Shown here one piece after another: positions 8,665 through 20,024 of a stretch of DNA of 64,000 nt. The notes below the pieces were generated by a model, which was given only the letters and a program-made list of their open reading frames with translations, was not told the DNA's origin and made no database searches. A program made the position numbers and the translations under genes. The stretch comes from Methylophaga sp. (GTDB lineage Bacteria; Pseudomonadota; Gammaproteobacteria; Nitrosococcales; Methylophagaceae): contig NZ_VENF01000004.1 in NCBI RefSeq assembly GCF_009711715.1, forward strand, positions 292,431-356,430, in the 5' to 3' direction. How positions within the stretch are numbered: position 1 is the stretch's first letter; the number at the start of each line of letters is the position of its first letter.

Positions 8665-9668
8665 GGCGGGGTTAATTCATCCAGCGGCCAGCGGGGTCTG
8701 ACACTGAAAGTCGGTGTATCCTGCATCTGCATCGCCTGTTTGCGGATGGCGCCGGCAAAGGCAATCATCGCCCCGTTATCACTGCAGAACTGCTGTCGTG
8801 GATAAAAGACTTCCACCCCGGGCATTGCATCCAGCTTTTCACGTAGAGCTTTATTGGCGCTGACGCCACCCGCCACCACCAGGCGTTTATGGCCGGTCTG
8901 TTTCAGCGCCCTTTTGCATTTAATTGCCAGCGTATCCACTACTGCAGTCTGGAAAGCCAGACAAATATCCGCTTTGTCCTGTTCTGTCTGTTCACTGTTA
9001 AGCCAGGTATTCATGGCAAAGGTTTTGAGACCACTGAAGCTGAAATCGAGACCGGGACGGTTGGTCATCGGCCTTGGGAATTCATAACGATCCGGCGTGC
9101 CCTGCTCGGCTTTGGCAGCGAGATAGGGGCCGCCGGGGTAGTCCATGCCCAGCAGTTTGGCCGTCTTGTCGAACGCCTCACCCACCGCATCATCAATCGA
9201 CTCGCCCAGCAGCACGTATTCACCAACGGCTTTCACATCGACCAGCAGCGTGTGACCACCTGAGACCAGCAGCGAGACAAACGGGAATTCAGGTGCCCGG
9301 TCTTCAAGGAGCGGTGACAGCAAGTGCCCTTCCATATGATTGATAGCCAGCGCTGGTTTACCCAATGCCCAGGCAATGCTGCGGCCGATAGCGGCACCAA
9401 CCAGCAATGCACCCGCCAGACCCGGTCCGGAAGTGTAGGCCACGGCATCAATATCATCACGTTCAAGACCCGCCTGCTCCAGCACTTCTTCAATGAGTGG
9501 CAGGGTTTTGCGGATATGGTCCCGTGAGGCAAGTTCCGGCACCACACCGCCGTACTCGGCGTGCAGTTCTATCTGACTGAATAAAGCATGGGCCAGCAGG
9601 CCTTTGTCGGTGTCGTAGAGGGCGACGCCGGTTTCATCACAGGAAGATTCGATGCCTAAAACACGCAT
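8661..9668 (-). CDS. tsaD: tRNA N6-adenosine threonylcarbamoyltransferase
   Basis: Catalytic subunit of the t6A37 tRNA modification complex (with TsaB and TsaE); it moves the threonylcarbamoyl group onto adenosine 37 of ANN-decoding tRNAs. The 335 residues start [14 protein letters not shown]; the metal-binding histidines lie in [16 protein letters not shown] and [10 protein letters not shown] are the ASKHA nucleotide loops. It is divergent from rpsU, the usual arrangement in this bacterial group. Confidence 0.97.
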   Translation of the reverse strand: MRVLGIESSCDETGVALYDTDKGLLAHALFSQIELHAEYGGVVPELASRDHIRKTLPLIEEVLEQAGLERDDIDAVAYTSGPGLAGALLVGAAIGRSIAWALGKPALAINHMEGHLLSPLLEDRAPEFPFVSLLVSGGHTLLVDVKAVGEYVLLGESIDDAVGEAFDKTAKLLGMDYPGGPYLAAKAEQGTPDRYEFPRPMTNRPGLDFSFSGLKTFAMNTWLNSEQTEQDKADICLAFQTAVVDTLAIKCKRALKQTGHKRLVVAGGVSANKALREKLDAMPGVEVFYPRQQFCSDNGAMIAFAGAIRKQAMQMQDTPTFSVRPRWPLDELTPP

Positions 9669-9737
9669 TTCTGATCCGCTTTCATTTTGAGAACAGACAC
9701 TATTATGCCTTTTTTGAAATTAAAGTGATTTAACTGT

Positions 9738-9765
9738 TTGCTTTCTGGTTGATATTTCGTACAAT
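9738..9765 (+). promoter_or_regulatory. Candidate sigma-70 promoter for rpsU
   Basis: A TTGCTT -35 at 9738 and a TACAAT -10 at 9760 are separated by 16 bp, in the AT-rich gap between the divergent tsaD and rpsU. It would start transcription about 30 nt before rpsU. Confidence 0.5.
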
Positions 9766-9804
9766 TGGAGGTTTTCCAAACATGAATTGAGTAGGGAATC
9801 ATTA

Positions 9805-10020
9805 ATGCCTTCAGTACGAGTAAAAGAAAACGAGCCATTTGACGTTGCACTGCGTCGTTTCAAACGCTCTTGTGAAAAAGCCGGTACCGTTGCAGAAGCA
9901 CGTGCCCGCGAAGCTTACGAAAAACCAACCACTGCCCGCAAACGCGCTGCAGCTGCGGCAGTTAAACGCCACCAGAAGAAACTGGCTCGCGAAAACGCCA
10001 GCCGCGTTCGCCTCTACTAA
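9805..10020 (+). CDS. rpsU: 30S ribosomal protein S21
   Basis: Small basic ribosomal protein needed for mRNA binding at initiation. From ATG 9805 the protein is 71 aa, the standard S21 length, starting [12 protein letters not shown]; a TTG 18 nt upstream is in frame but adds non-S21 residues. The C-terminal half is rich in Arg, Lys and Ala, as expected. It opens the macromolecular-synthesis operon with yqeY, dnaG and rpoD. Confidence 0.97.
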   Translation: MPSVRVKENEPFDVALRRFKRSCEKAGTVAEARAREAYEKPTTARKRAAAAAVKRHQKKLARENASRVRLY

Positions 10021-10040
10021 CCGCATTCGGTAAACACACG

Positions 10041-10502
10041 ATGCCTGCAGAAGCCAGCCCACTGAAAGTCACTATCATGGACAGCGTCAAGGACGCGATG
10101 CGCGCTAAAGAAAAAGAGCGCCTCAGCGTGCTGCGCCAGATTACGGCGGCTATCAAGCAGGTAGAGGTCGACAATCGCGCCGATTTGTCTGATGACGATA
10201 TTGTGGTCATTTTAACTAAAATGACCAAGCAGCGCCGTGAAGCCTTAGACCAATACGAGCAGGCCGGTCGTGATGATCTGGCAGCGATTGAAAAGGCTGA
10301 ACTGAAAGTCATCGAAGAGTTCATGCCGGCTCAGCTGAGTGATGAAGAAGTGGCTGAAGCTATTGACGCTGCGATTAAAGAGACCAATGCCAGCAGTGCA
10401 AAAGATATGGGCGCAGTGATGAATGTACTGCGGCCGAAACTTCAGGGTCGTGCCGATATGGGCGCGGTCAGTGGTAAAGTCAAGGCAGTGCTGAACCAGT
10501 AA
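10041..10502 (+). CDS. yqeY: GatB/YqeY domain protein
   Basis: 153-aa helical protein with the YqeY domain, related to the tRNA-binding tail of the GatB amidotransferase subunit. Seen here: DAMRAKEKERLSVLRQI near the start, then TKQRREALDQYEQAGR, EFMPAQLSDEE and the end GRADMGAVSGKVKAVL. The isolated domain has no firmly known role. It sits 20 nt after rpsU and before dnaG, a conserved insertion in this operon in many bacteria. Confidence 0.9.
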   Translation: MPAEASPLKVTIMDSVKDAMRAKEKERLSVLRQITAAIKQVEVDNRADLSDDDIVVILTKMTKQRREALDQYEQAGRDDLAAIEKAELKVIEEFMPAQLSDEEVAEAIDAAIKETNASSAKDMGAVMNVLRPKLQGRADMGAVSGKVKAVLNQ

Positions 10503-10572
10503 ATCCCTTGCTGTGCGTTGTCCGCCACGACGGGTTTAATCTTTGCACTGAATTTCAGCCATAATAGTGCTT

Positions 10573-12291
10573 ATGGCTGGTCAGATCCCCACACAATTCA
10601 TTGATGAACTGCTCACGCGCATCGATATCGTTGATGTTATCGATGCGCGGGTAGCGCTCAAAAAAGCGGGCAAGAACCTCCACGCCTGCTGTCCGTTTCA
10701 TAACGAAAAAACCCCTTCCTTTACGGTCAGCCCTGACAAGCAGTTCTATCATTGCTTTGGTTGCGGTGCCCATGGCACGGCTATCGGCTTTTTGATGGAA
10801 TACGACCAGCTCAGCTTCCCCGAAGCGATTCAGGAACTGGCTGATCAGGTGGGCATGACTGTGCCGACCACCCAGCAGGCTAATTTATCGCCGGCCAAGC
10901 AGAATCTGTATGAGCTGATGGACAAAGTGGGGCGCTATTACATGCATCAGCTCCACAATCATCCACAGCGACAGCCTTTTGTCGATTATCTGAAACAGCG
11001 CGGCCTCTCTGCCAAAACCATAGAAACCTTCGGTCTGGGTATGGCGCCAGATGGCTGGGATAATGTGCTGAAAACTTTCGGCAGCAATCCACAGGTCATG
11101 AAGCAATTACTGGATGGTGGCCTGCTAATCAAAAACGATAAAGGCCGCACCTACGACCGCTTCCGCAACCGGATTATGTTCCCAATCCGTGATCGTCGGG
11201 GCAGGGTGATTGGTTTTGGCGGCCGGGTGATGGATGATTCCACCCCCAAGTATCTGAATTCGCCGGAAACACCGATTTTCCATAAGGGGACCGAGCTCTA
11301 TGGCTTGTATCAGGCTCGCAAAGCTAACCGGCGGCTGGAACGCATTCTGATCGTAGAAGGCTATATGGACGTGATTGCACTGGCGGAATTCGGTATCAAC
11401 AACGCCGTCGCCACCCTTGGTACCTCTACCACGGCCGATCATCTGCGAGTTCTGCTGAGAACGGCGCCTGAAGTCGTATTCTGTTTTGATGGTGACCGGG
11501 CCGGCCGTGATGCTGCCTGGCGCGCAGCGGAAAATGCCCTGTCGATGCTGGGCGGTAATCAGCAGCTGAAGTTTATGTTCCTGCCGGAAGGCGAAGATCC
11601 GGACAGTCTGGTCAGAAACCAGGGACCGGAAGCCTTCAACCGGCGCGTGGAAATGGCGCTGAATTATTCAGACTTCTTTTTTGAAACACTCTGTAGCCGT
11701 GTTGATGTGAACTCCATGGACGGTCGTGCCCGTCTGGTGGAAATGACCAAGCCTTACCTCAAACATGTGCCTGCAGGGGTTTACCGGGATCTGCTGGAGC
11801 AGCGGCTGGCCGAAATCAGTAAAACCAATATGGCAACGCTGAACCGGCACCTGGAAAAGCCGGCACAGCAACCCAAAAAAGCAACCAGAAAGCCCGGCAC
11901 AGCCGCAATGACCCCGATCCGAATGGCGATCACCATCGTGCTGCAATATCCGATTCTTGCCAGGGAAATCGACAATATCAGTGCCGTCGCTCACCTGAAG
12001 CAGCCCGGCGTAAATATTTTTATCGAACTGGTTGAAACCCTGCATCAACACCCCCACTTAACCACTGCGGCCCTGCTGGAACGCTGGCGCGACAAGGAAA
12101 ACGGGGCACATCTTCAGAAACTTGCCCTGCAACCGCTAACCTTGTCAGCGGATGCACTCAAACATGAACTCACGGGCATCGTCTCTCGTCTTATTAAAGA
12201 AGCCAGACAGCAGCGAATTCATGAGCTGACCAGCAAGCCGTTTAGTGCACTCACGGAAGCAGAAAAGGCTGAAGTGAAGTCTTATAAGTGA
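10573..12291 (+). CDS. dnaG: DNA primase
   Basis: Makes RNA primers for replication and is loaded by the DnaB helicase. About 572 aa from ATG 10573; a GTG two codons upstream is an alternative. The CHC2 zinc site uses Cys40, His43, Cys61 and Cys64, the same numbering as E. coli. The TOPRIM core is visible in ILIVEGYMDVIAL and FCFDGDRAGRDAA. The C-terminal 130 residues, after a basic linker, match the position of the DnaB-binding domain but are diverged. It lies between yqeY and rpoD as usual. Confidence 0.95.
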   Translation: MAGQIPTQFIDELLTRIDIVDVIDARVALKKAGKNLHACCPFHNEKTPSFTVSPDKQFYHCFGCGAHGTAIGFLMEYDQLSFPEAIQELADQVGMTVPTTQQANLSPAKQNLYELMDKVGRYYMHQLHNHPQRQPFVDYLKQRGLSAKTIETFGLGMAPDGWDNVLKTFGSNPQVMKQLLDGGLLIKNDKGRTYDRFRNRIMFPIRDRRGRVIGFGGRVMDDSTPKYLNSPETPIFHKGTELYGLYQARKANRRLERILIVEGYMDVIALAEFGINNAVATLGTSTTADHLRVLLRTAPEVVFCFDGDRAGRDAAWRAAENALSMLGGNQQLKFMFLPEGEDPDSLVRNQGPEAFNRRVEMALNYSDFFFETLCSRVDVNSMDGRARLVEMTKPYLKHVPAGVYRDLLEQRLAEISKTNMATLNRHLEKPAQQPKKATRKPGTAAMTPIRMAITIVLQYPILAREIDNISAVAHLKQPGVNIFIELVETLHQHPHLTTAALLERWRDKENGAHLQKLALQPLTLSADALKHELTGIVSRLIKEARQQRIHELTSKPFSALTEAEKAEVKSYK

Positions 12292-12334
12292 ATGTTTTTA
12301 AGTTTAATTTGATGCAATACTATGGTCGCTTCGG

Positions 12335-12340
12335 TATAAT
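12335..12340 (+). promoter_or_regulatory. Candidate -10 element before rpoD
   Basis: A perfect TATAAT lies 43 nt before the rpoD start, in the dnaG-rpoD gap. The best -35-like hexamer is a TTGATG about 20 bp upstream, which is further than ideal. An internal promoter here would match the known heat-shock and internal promoters feeding rpoD in enterobacteria. Confidence 0.4.
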
Positions 12341-12382
12341 GAAGTGTTCACGACAAGAAGCGTCGAGGGTTAAAGGGGCCGC

Positions 12383-14224
<1,842 letters not shown>

Positions 14225-14238
14225 GACATTAACTTGTC

Positions 14239-14315
<77 letters not shown>

Positions 14316-14323
14316 TATAAATC

Positions 14324-14360
14324 AAAGCCTTGGCGTTATTTTTAGCGCTGAGGCTTTTTT
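14324..14360 (+). terminator. Rho-independent terminator after the tRNA
   Basis: The arms aaagccttggcg and cgctgaggcttt form a stem with one or two wobble or mismatched pairs, followed by a run of T. It closes the rpoD-tRNA transcription unit. Confidence 0.75.
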
Positions 14361-14558
14361 GTTTTCTTGTTCTGTGCCACTTGCGATTTATCTTTCAATC
14401 AAATCTTTACAAAGATTTCATCCCAGTCATGTTGCTTTGGTAGTCGTTTGACAGTTGTCAGCTCGTCCAACAGAATGAATCAGGCTTATCTAAGCGTTTC
14501 ATCGTCTGCCGCAGCCAGTCGTCCCTGTCAGTAATAATTAAATAAAAGGAAACGAATT

Positions 14559-16607
14559 ATGGCTACTGACGCCGCTTCGGGTGTTAAGAAATCGACCATA
14601 TTAATCCCGGTGTTTTTCCCCGCCGTTATTGTTACGTTGCTGTTGGTTATCGGCACGATCAGCAACCCCGAACTGGCAGGACGGGCCTTTGATCAGACCC
14701 TGAGTTACCTGACTGTAAACTTTGGCTGGTTTTACATGCTGGCTGTGGCTTTTTTTCTGGTGTTTATTGTCGCGCTGGCAGTCTCCCCCTGGGGCCGTAT
14801 CAAGCTGGGTCCCGATCATGCGCTGCCGCAATACAGCTTCCCGGCCTGGTTTGCCATGCTGTTTTCGGCCGGTTACGGCATCGCTTTACTGTTCTTTGGT
14901 GTCGCCGAGCCGGTCCTGCATTATTCGACACCGCCACAAGGCGCACCGGAGACGATCGATGCCGCCAAACAGGCCATGCAGATCGCCTTTTTCCACTGGG
15001 GCTTTCATATCTGGGGTATCTATGGCCTGACCGGGCTGCTGCTGGCTTATTTTGCTTTCCGGCATGGTTTGCCACTGTCGATGCGTTCGGCGCTGTATCC
15101 GATAATCGGTGAGCGTATTCACGGTCCGATTGGGCATACCGTCGATGTGGTGGCGATACTGGGTACTCTGTTCGGTATTGCGACCACTTTGGGGCTCTCG
15201 GTGGCGCAGATTAATGCCGGTATGAATTATCTGTGGTCGTCTATCCCCGTCAGCACGACGGTGCAGGTGATTACCATTGCCTTTATTACCGGTCTCGCCA
15301 TTTTCTCGGTCGTCGCCGGTATGGATAAAGGGGTGAAACGGTTATCCATTCTCAATATGGTGCTGGCCGTGGCGCTGATGAGCTTTGTGTTTATCATGGG
15401 GCCGACCGTCAATATTCTGGAAGCCTTCCTGCAGAACACCGGGAGTTATCTGAATAATATTGTTGAACGTACCTTTAATCTGCAGGCCTATTCGAGAAGT
15501 GACTGGATTGGTAACTGGACACTGTTTATTTTCGGCTGGACGATTGCCTGGGCACCGTTTGTCGGTCTCTTTATTGCCAAAATCAGCCGTGGCAGAACCA
15601 TCCGTCAGTTTGTGTTCGGCGTACTGCTGGTGCCGACGATATTCACCTTTATGTGGTTCTCGATTTTTGGTGACACGGCCTTACACCTGATCATGAACGA
15701 GGGGTATACCGCGCTGATTTCCGAAGTCCAGAACGACACGGCAATAGCCCTGTTTAAACTTTACGAGCAACTGCCACTGACCTCGATTGTGTCGTTTATC
15801 ACTGTGATTCTGATCATGACGTTCTTTGTTACGTCTTCGGACTCCGGCTCACTGGTCATTGACTCGCTGGCCTCGGGCGGCGCCAGTCAGACACCGGTCT
15901 GGCAGCGTGTTTTCTGGGCTTCCCTGGAAGGCTTGCTGGCCGCTGCGCTGCTGATTGCCGGTGGTCTGGGTGCCCTGCAGACAATGAGTATTACCAGTGC
16001 CCTGCCATTTTCCATCATTCTGATACTGTCGGCTATCGGTATGTGGCGGGCACTGATAATCGAGGGGCATAGAGAGGTCAGCCTGCAGGCACATATGCAA
16101 TCAGCCGGCCCGGCCAGTAAACGTGGCTGGCGACAGAGATTGTCGGGACTGATTGATTACCCCGGCTACGATGAAGTGGCAGGTTTTATCACCAACAACG
16201 TGCATCCGGCCATGCGTTATGTCGAGGAAGTGATTAAAGAAAAAGGCTGGCCGGTGGTAGTGGCGCATGATGAAACCCATCACCGTGCCTATATTGAAGT
16301 GGTACTCAAGGATCAGCTCGACTTTATTTACGATATCCGGATGCGGGCGTATGCCAGACCGAGTTTTGCCTACCCTGAACGGCCAAGAGATCCGGACGGG
16401 GATGAGCGCTATTACCGTGCCGAGGTTTTCTTGCGGCGGGGTGGTCAGCAATACAACGTCTACGGTTACGAGGAAGAGGAAATTATCGAGGATATCCTGC
16501 ACCAGTTTGAGAAGTATCTGCACTTCCTGCATATCTCCCCCGGCATTTTGCCGTGGAAGATGCAGGAGCATGACGATATGCTCAATGGTGAGGAGCAAAA
16601 AACCTAA
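14559..16607 (+). CDS. BCCT-family transporter (BetT-like, choline/betaine)
   Basis: Sodium- or proton-coupled importer of choline, glycine betaine or carnitine, for osmoprotection or nutrition. The 682 residues have 12 predicted membrane segments over the first 520. Family marks are GYGIALLFFGVAEPVLHY, FFHWGFHIWGIYG, GIATTLGLSVAQINAGMNYL and the GWTIAWAPFVGLFIAKISRG segment. The long hydrophilic tail of about 150 residues is typical of BetT-type members and probably senses osmolarity. A ribosome site aaaagga precedes ATG 14559. Substrate cannot be fixed from sequence. It is convergent with a porin gene, with a 4-bp overlap, and the two may serve the same uptake route. Confidence 0.85.
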   Translation: MATDAASGVKKSTILIPVFFPAVIVTLLLVIGTISNPELAGRAFDQTLSYLTVNFGWFYMLAVAFFLVFIVALAVSPWGRIKLGPDHALPQYSFPAWFAMLFSAGYGIALLFFGVAEPVLHYSTPPQGAPETIDAAKQAMQIAFFHWGFHIWGIYGLTGLLLAYFAFRHGLPLSMRSALYPIIGERIHGPIGHTVDVVAILGTLFGIATTLGLSVAQINAGMNYLWSSIPVSTTVQVITIAFITGLAIFSVVAGMDKGVKRLSILNMVLAVALMSFVFIMGPTVNILEAFLQNTGSYLNNIVERTFNLQAYSRSDWIGNWTLFIFGWTIAWAPFVGLFIAKISRGRTIRQFVFGVLLVPTIFTFMWFSIFGDTALHLIMNEGYTALISEVQNDTAIALFKLYEQLPLTSIVSFITVILIMTFFVTSSDSGSLVIDSLASGGASQTPVWQRVFWASLEGLLAAALLIAGGLGALQTMSITSALPFSIILILSAIGMWRALIIEGHREVSLQAHMQSAGPASKRGWRQRLSGLIDYPGYDEVAGFITNNVHPAMRYVEEVIKEKGWPVVVAHDETHHRAYIEVVLKDQLDFIYDIRMRAYARPSFAYPERPRDPDGDERYYRAEVFLRRGGQQYNVYGYEEEEIIEDILHQFEKYLHFLHISPGILPWKMQEHDDMLNGEEQKT

Positions 16608-17674
16608 AAGCCGAAGTGGTATCTGAAGCCGGCGGCGAAGACCTTGCCGCCGCTGATACTGCTGTTAAAGCCGGCGAGTCCCTCCTGCTTGCCGGTCAGT
16701 GCCGCCGTTTCCTGTTCCTGATAGTATTCGGCAAACAGAATCAGGTCTTCTTTGATCTGATGGTCGATGCCGACATGGAACACGGTTTCGCCGTAGGATT
16801 CCACATCTGCGATCATCGCTTTATAGGTCAATTTGCCATGGCGGTATTCGGTATAAAGGTTGTAGGCATCGGCGCCGTCGCCATAGAAACTGTTGGGGTT
16901 ATCGGTGTCGGTGGTTTCGTATTTGAGTACCACACTCCAGTTACCGAAGCGGTGCGCGGCTGAAACACCATAAATGCGGTCCTTGTAGCCGTCGGCATTG
17001 CCTCGATCATCCATGCCCATCGCCAAAACTGTGCCGTTGTAACTGTAGCGGGCAAAAGCCTGGATACGGCGATCGTCGATCCGTGACGGTGAGCGCGCGT
17101 TACCCGCTGCTGAAGAATAGGACCCACCAAAGCTGAAGTCTTTTATGGTCGGGCTGACATAACTCAGCGTCTCTTTGACGCGGAAAGTGGTGTAGGTGGC
17201 AAAGCCGCTGTAAAAGGTGCTGAACTGATCGACCGGGTAAGTGATGGTGTTGTAGTAGGGCATCCATTGCTGGCCGGCCACCCAGGTGCCTATTGGTGTT
17301 TCCAGACCGAGACGCGCGACCCGTAAATCTTCTCTGTCATCACGGCCGGCACCGCCCTGATCATAAGGATCGCCGAAACGAAAATTCGCGGTATCAAACG
17401 GCACTTCAAGCTGACCAAAGATACGGTAGTCTTCAGAGAAACGGTAGGCTGCATTGACCCCGACGCGTGAGAAGGCATCGCGCAGACCACGGTAATCATT
17501 CATGCTGGATTGATTATCGGGGTGGACTGATTCCGCCTGCATTCGCAGTGACAGATAGAAGTCATAACGGAAAGGATCTGAAGCGCCACTCTCCTGAGCC
17601 GAGAGCGGGAGTGAGAGAAGACTTAATGCGATGGAAGATAAAGTAATCGGACAGTGGGTCTTAGTAAAGCTCAT
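16604..17674 (-). CDS. Outer-membrane porin-like beta-barrel protein
   Basis: 356 aa from ATG 17674, which has a good aggag site; the first 26 or so residues are a signal peptide ending near LSAQES. The mature part has alternating aromatic/polar strands and ends in phenylalanine (FRYHFGF), the usual C-terminus of an outer-membrane barrel. A segment GVNAAYRFSEDYRIFGQLEVPFD split across strands resembles Gram-negative porins. It probably forms a diffusion channel; specificity is unknown. It is convergent with the BCCT gene. Confidence 0.78.
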   Translation of the reverse strand: MSFTKTHCPITLSSIALSLLSLPLSAQESGASDPFRYDFYLSLRMQAESVHPDNQSSMNDYRGLRDAFSRVGVNAAYRFSEDYRIFGQLEVPFDTANFRFGDPYDQGGAGRDDREDLRVARLGLETPIGTWVAGQQWMPYYNTITYPVDQFSTFYSGFATYTTFRVKETLSYVSPTIKDFSFGGSYSSAAGNARSPSRIDDRRIQAFARYSYNGTVLAMGMDDRGNADGYKDRIYGVSAAHRFGNWSVVLKYETTDTDNPNSFYGDGADAYNLYTEYRHGKLTYKAMIADVESYGETVFHVGIDHQIKEDLILFAEYYQEQETAALTGKQEGLAGFNSSISGGKVFAAGFRYHFGF

Positions 17675-17764
17675 AATTCTCCTGTTTTCGAGCGGGTTCT
17701 CCATGTTGTATTGAAAAGATGAAGCGCTGCTGGCTGCGCAACAGCTGGATAATGTAGTGCCGGC

Positions 17765-17980
17765 TTACTGCCAGCCTTGAAGCCAGGTTTTGCTGTCTCG
17801 AAGCTGACGCCAGTCGATGTGATAGATTTTTTTGCTGATGACCGCTTCTAATTGACAGCTGCTGATGCCTCCCTTTTCATCGCGACTGACTTTTGTTACC
17901 AGAAAGTGCTTTTCACGATGCTGTGGCTGACGAGCAGTCCACTTGGATAATTTCAGTTTGTTGGGATGAATCGCGTTCAT
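17765..17980 (-). CDS. Small TIGR02450-type conserved protein
   Basis: 71 aa from ATG 17980; a GTG nine codons upstream is also possible. It shows the Trp-containing signature of this small uncharacterised family: HPNKLKLSKWTA, then REKHFLVTK, then LEAV and IDWRQLRDSKTWLQGW at the end. The family is widespread in marine gammaproteobacteria and no function is established. It lies upstream of the porin gene on the same strand and is divergent from pdxH. Confidence 0.7.
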   Translation of the reverse strand: MNAIHPNKLKLSKWTARQPQHREKHFLVTKVSRDEKGGISSCQLEAVISKKIYHIDWRQLRDSKTWLQGWQ

Positions 17981-18105
17981 AAACCGGGCTTTATCAAAAG
18001 GAATCACAGATTATTCACAAATCCAGTGATATCTAAGTGAAAATTGTCACAGTCACAAGGCTGACATCAGCCGACGTTATTGCTGCAACAACAGGCGAAA
18101 TACAT

Positions 18106-18747
18106 ATGAACAGATCCTTACAGGATTTACGCAAAACCTATGAAAAAGGGCAGCTGGATGAGAATGAGACCAGCAATGCCCCCTACGATCAGTTTCGAAA
18201 ATGGTTTGATGAAGCGCTTAAATATGGTTTTTTCGAGCCCAACGCAATGACCCTTGCAACGGTCGATCAACGGGGGCGTCCCGCCTGTCGTCCCGTCTTA
18301 ATCAAAGACCATGATGCCCGCGGCATTATCTGGTTCTCCAATTACCACAGCCGTAAAGGTCAGCAACTGACGCAGAACCCTTTTGCCGCCCTGCAGTTTT
18401 ACTGGGCCGAACTAGAGCGTGTGATTCGGGTAGAAGGCCGGGTCGAGAAAATCCTGGCAAAAGATTCGGATGAGTACTTCAACTCACGGCCACTCAGTCA
18501 TCGTATCGGCGCCTGGGCTTCACCCCAGAGCCAGGTTATCCCCGGCCGTAAAACGATTGTGACCAACGCTGCCCGCTATGGTGCCGAGTTTGGATTGCAT
18601 CCGCCACGGCCGCCGCACTGGGGCGGTTACCGTCTGATCCCGGATTACTGGGAGTTCTGGCAGGGCCGGCCATCTCGTCTGCATGATCGCATCGCCTATA
18701 CGCTGTCAGATAACGGCGAGTGGATTAAGCAGCGTTTGGCACCCTGA
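18106..18747 (+). CDS. pdxH: Pyridoxamine 5'-phosphate oxidase
   Basis: FMN-dependent enzyme that oxidises pyridoxine or pyridoxamine 5'-phosphate to pyridoxal 5'-phosphate. From ATG 18106 the protein is 213 aa and starts [19 protein letters not shown], the normal PdxH start; earlier in-frame starts add unrelated residues. The FMN loops [11 protein letters not shown] and [12 protein letters not shown] and the C-terminal substrate region [19 protein letters not shown], split here by its conserved Gly-Gly, and RLHDRI are present. Confidence 0.96.
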   Translation: MNRSLQDLRKTYEKGQLDENETSNAPYDQFRKWFDEALKYGFFEPNAMTLATVDQRGRPACRPVLIKDHDARGIIWFSNYHSRKGQQLTQNPFAALQFYWAELERVIRVEGRVEKILAKDSDEYFNSRPLSHRIGAWASPQSQVIPGRKTIVTNAARYGAEFGLHPPRPPHWGGYRLIPDYWEFWQGRPSRLHDRIAYTLSDNGEWIKQRLAP

Positions 18748-18851
18748 CCCGACCACGCAGCAAATAAATTCAAGCGCTCAAATTTCACACCGACATACTG
18801 AGTGAGTGATGTGGTTTCAGCTTCTCACTTGTTCACCTTCTGTCGTTTATT

Positions 18852-18880
18852 AAGCTGGGTTTTCACCCGGCTTCTTTTTT
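18852..18880 (+). terminator. Rho-independent terminator after pdxH
   Basis: AAGCTGGGT and ACCCGGCTT pair around a short T-rich loop, with one G-U pair, and are followed by ctttttt. Confidence 0.8.
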
Positions 18881-18884
18881 CCCC

Positions 18885-18914
18885 AATAAAAAAGGCCCAT
18901 CCGAAGATGGGCCC
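18885..18914 (-). terminator. Rho-independent terminator after the entericidin-like gene
   Basis: Read on the minus strand: GGCCCAT, loop cttcgg (a stable UUCG-type loop), ATGGGCC, then a run of T. It is placed just after the entericidin stop and back to back with the pdxH terminator. Confidence 0.88.
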
Positions 18915-18929
18915 TGGCGATCAGTTCGC

Positions 18930-19073
18930 TTAGTAGTTGGTGTTTTCTTCTGCACTTTCATCGATGGCGCTACCGGCTGCTTCAACGTCTTCACCAGCAC
19001 CTTCAATCGTGTTGCAGGCAGACAAAGCAAAAGCAAAAGTCAGTCCCAGAATAGAGGATGTCATGAATTTCAT
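18930..19073 (-). CDS. Entericidin A/B-family small lipoprotein
   Basis: 47-residue lipoprotein precursor. The ATG at 19073 is chosen because aaggag lies 6 nt upstream. The sequence runs MKFMTSSILGLTF, then the lipobox LSAC, then NTIEGAGEDVEAAG, which is the entericidin signature. The mature peptide is acidic, about 28 residues. In E. coli EcnA and EcnB are an antidote/toxin lipoprotein pair with a role in stationary phase; only one copy is seen here. Confidence 0.82.
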   Translation of the reverse strand: MKFMTSSILGLTFAFALSACNTIEGAGEDVEAAGSAIDESAEENTNY

Positions 19074-19249
19074 CTGCATCTCCTTTTGGCTTGAGGAAAA
19101 GGCCTTCAGGGCCATGAATTCAAACAATCGAAGTTTTGATTTAATCTTTTACGACTAATGGTTTTCATTACTTACGATAGTTGCAGCTGTTAAAAGTTCA
19201 CAACCGATTTCACATTTTGCTGAGATTGTTTTCCACCACTGTTCGGTTA

Positions 19250-19268
19250 ACTCATTCAATCAATGAGT
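19250..19268. promoter_or_regulatory. Short palindrome in the entericidin / acidic-lipoprotein gap
   Basis: Seven-base arms ACTCATT and AATGAGT flank a 5-bp spacer. This sits in the 380-nt gene-free stretch 19074-19453 between divergent entericidin and acidic-lipoprotein genes. A regulator-binding site is possible; no known consensus is recognised, and nothing else stands out in the gap. Confidence 0.3.
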
Positions 19269-19453
19269 ATGTTATGGTTGAAATGAATCAATAGGAATTG
19301 CACTGCAACAGGCAGTTTCAATTCGTCCAATTGCGACCGAGTTCGCAGTTAATCAACCGCTGTCTGAACCAATGTCTGACATGTTTGTCACGACAGGTAG
19401 AGGAGAGCGGTTCCTCAGAACCACCGTTTAGACTTGTTTCATGGAGGTGTGTA

Positions 19454-19660
19454 ATGAAATCAATTTTTGAATCCAAAACCTATTCAATGCTGACCCGAGT
19501 TTTAATGCTGATGTTTGCATTATCCGGTTTCGGCGTGCTGGCAGCCTGTGATAACCAGGATCCTGCTGAAGATGCCGCCGAAGAAATGGGTGACGCCATG
19601 GAAGATACCGGTGATGCCCTTGAAGATGCTACTGACGAAGCAGAAGACGAAATGCAGTAG
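19454..19660 (+). CDS. Small acidic lipoprotein
   Basis: 68 aa from ATG 19454, which has ggaggt upstream. A basic, hydrophobic leader ends in the lipobox-like LAAC. The mature part of about 35 residues is almost only Asp, Glu, Ala, Met, Gly and Thr in repeating steps (EEMGDAMEDTGDALEDA), an amphipathic helix with a strongly negative face. The composition resembles entericidin-like and other small stress-induced lipoproteins. It is followed by a DUF883 gene and a YqjE-like gene, 50 nt on, which suggests one stress-response unit. Function unknown. Confidence 0.72.
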   Translation: MKSIFESKTYSMLTRVLMLMFALSGFGVLAACDNQDPAEDAAEEMGDAMEDTGDALEDATDEAEDEMQ

Positions 19661-19710
19661 TCATTCCTTCAGCATTCTGAATTTTGCCTAAAACTCAAGG
19701 AGGTTTACTC

Positions 19711-20013
19711 ATGGCAACTCAATCAAGCGAGCAAGACCTGCAAGAGCAAATGAAAGCGCTCCGCAGTGATTTTAGTGAACTGACCAAGACGATGAAAAAA
19801 TTGTCTGAAGATTACGTTAATGAGGGTCAAAGCAGATTGCGTCAGACTGCGGATCAGGCCAGACAGCAAGCCCGCGACACGGCTGATCAAGCCAGAGAGC
19901 AGGCACGCAATGCTGCTTATCAGGCTCAGGAAGGGGTAGAAAACCATCCTTTCAGCAGTGTGGCCGTTGCCTTTGGCATCGGATTGCTGATTGGTAAAAT
20001 TCTGGACAGATAG
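19711..20013 (+). CDS. DUF883 / ElaB-YqjD family protein
   Basis: 100 aa from ATG 19711 behind a strong aaggagg site. The first 75 residues form one long helix rich in Gln, Ala, Arg and Asp, with the repeat RQTADQARQQARDTADQA. The C-terminus is a membrane anchor (VAVAFGIGLLIGKIL) after the family motif HPFSSV. In E. coli YqjD and ElaB bind ribosomes at the inner membrane in stationary phase. A YqjE-like gene follows 11 nt on, the same order as yqjD-yqjE. Confidence 0.85.
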   Translation: MATQSSEQDLQEQMKALRSDFSELTKTMKKLSEDYVNEGQSRLRQTADQARQQARDTADQAREQARNAAYQAQEGVENHPFSSVAVAFGIGLLIGKILDR

Positions 20014-20024
20014 GATCTGACAGC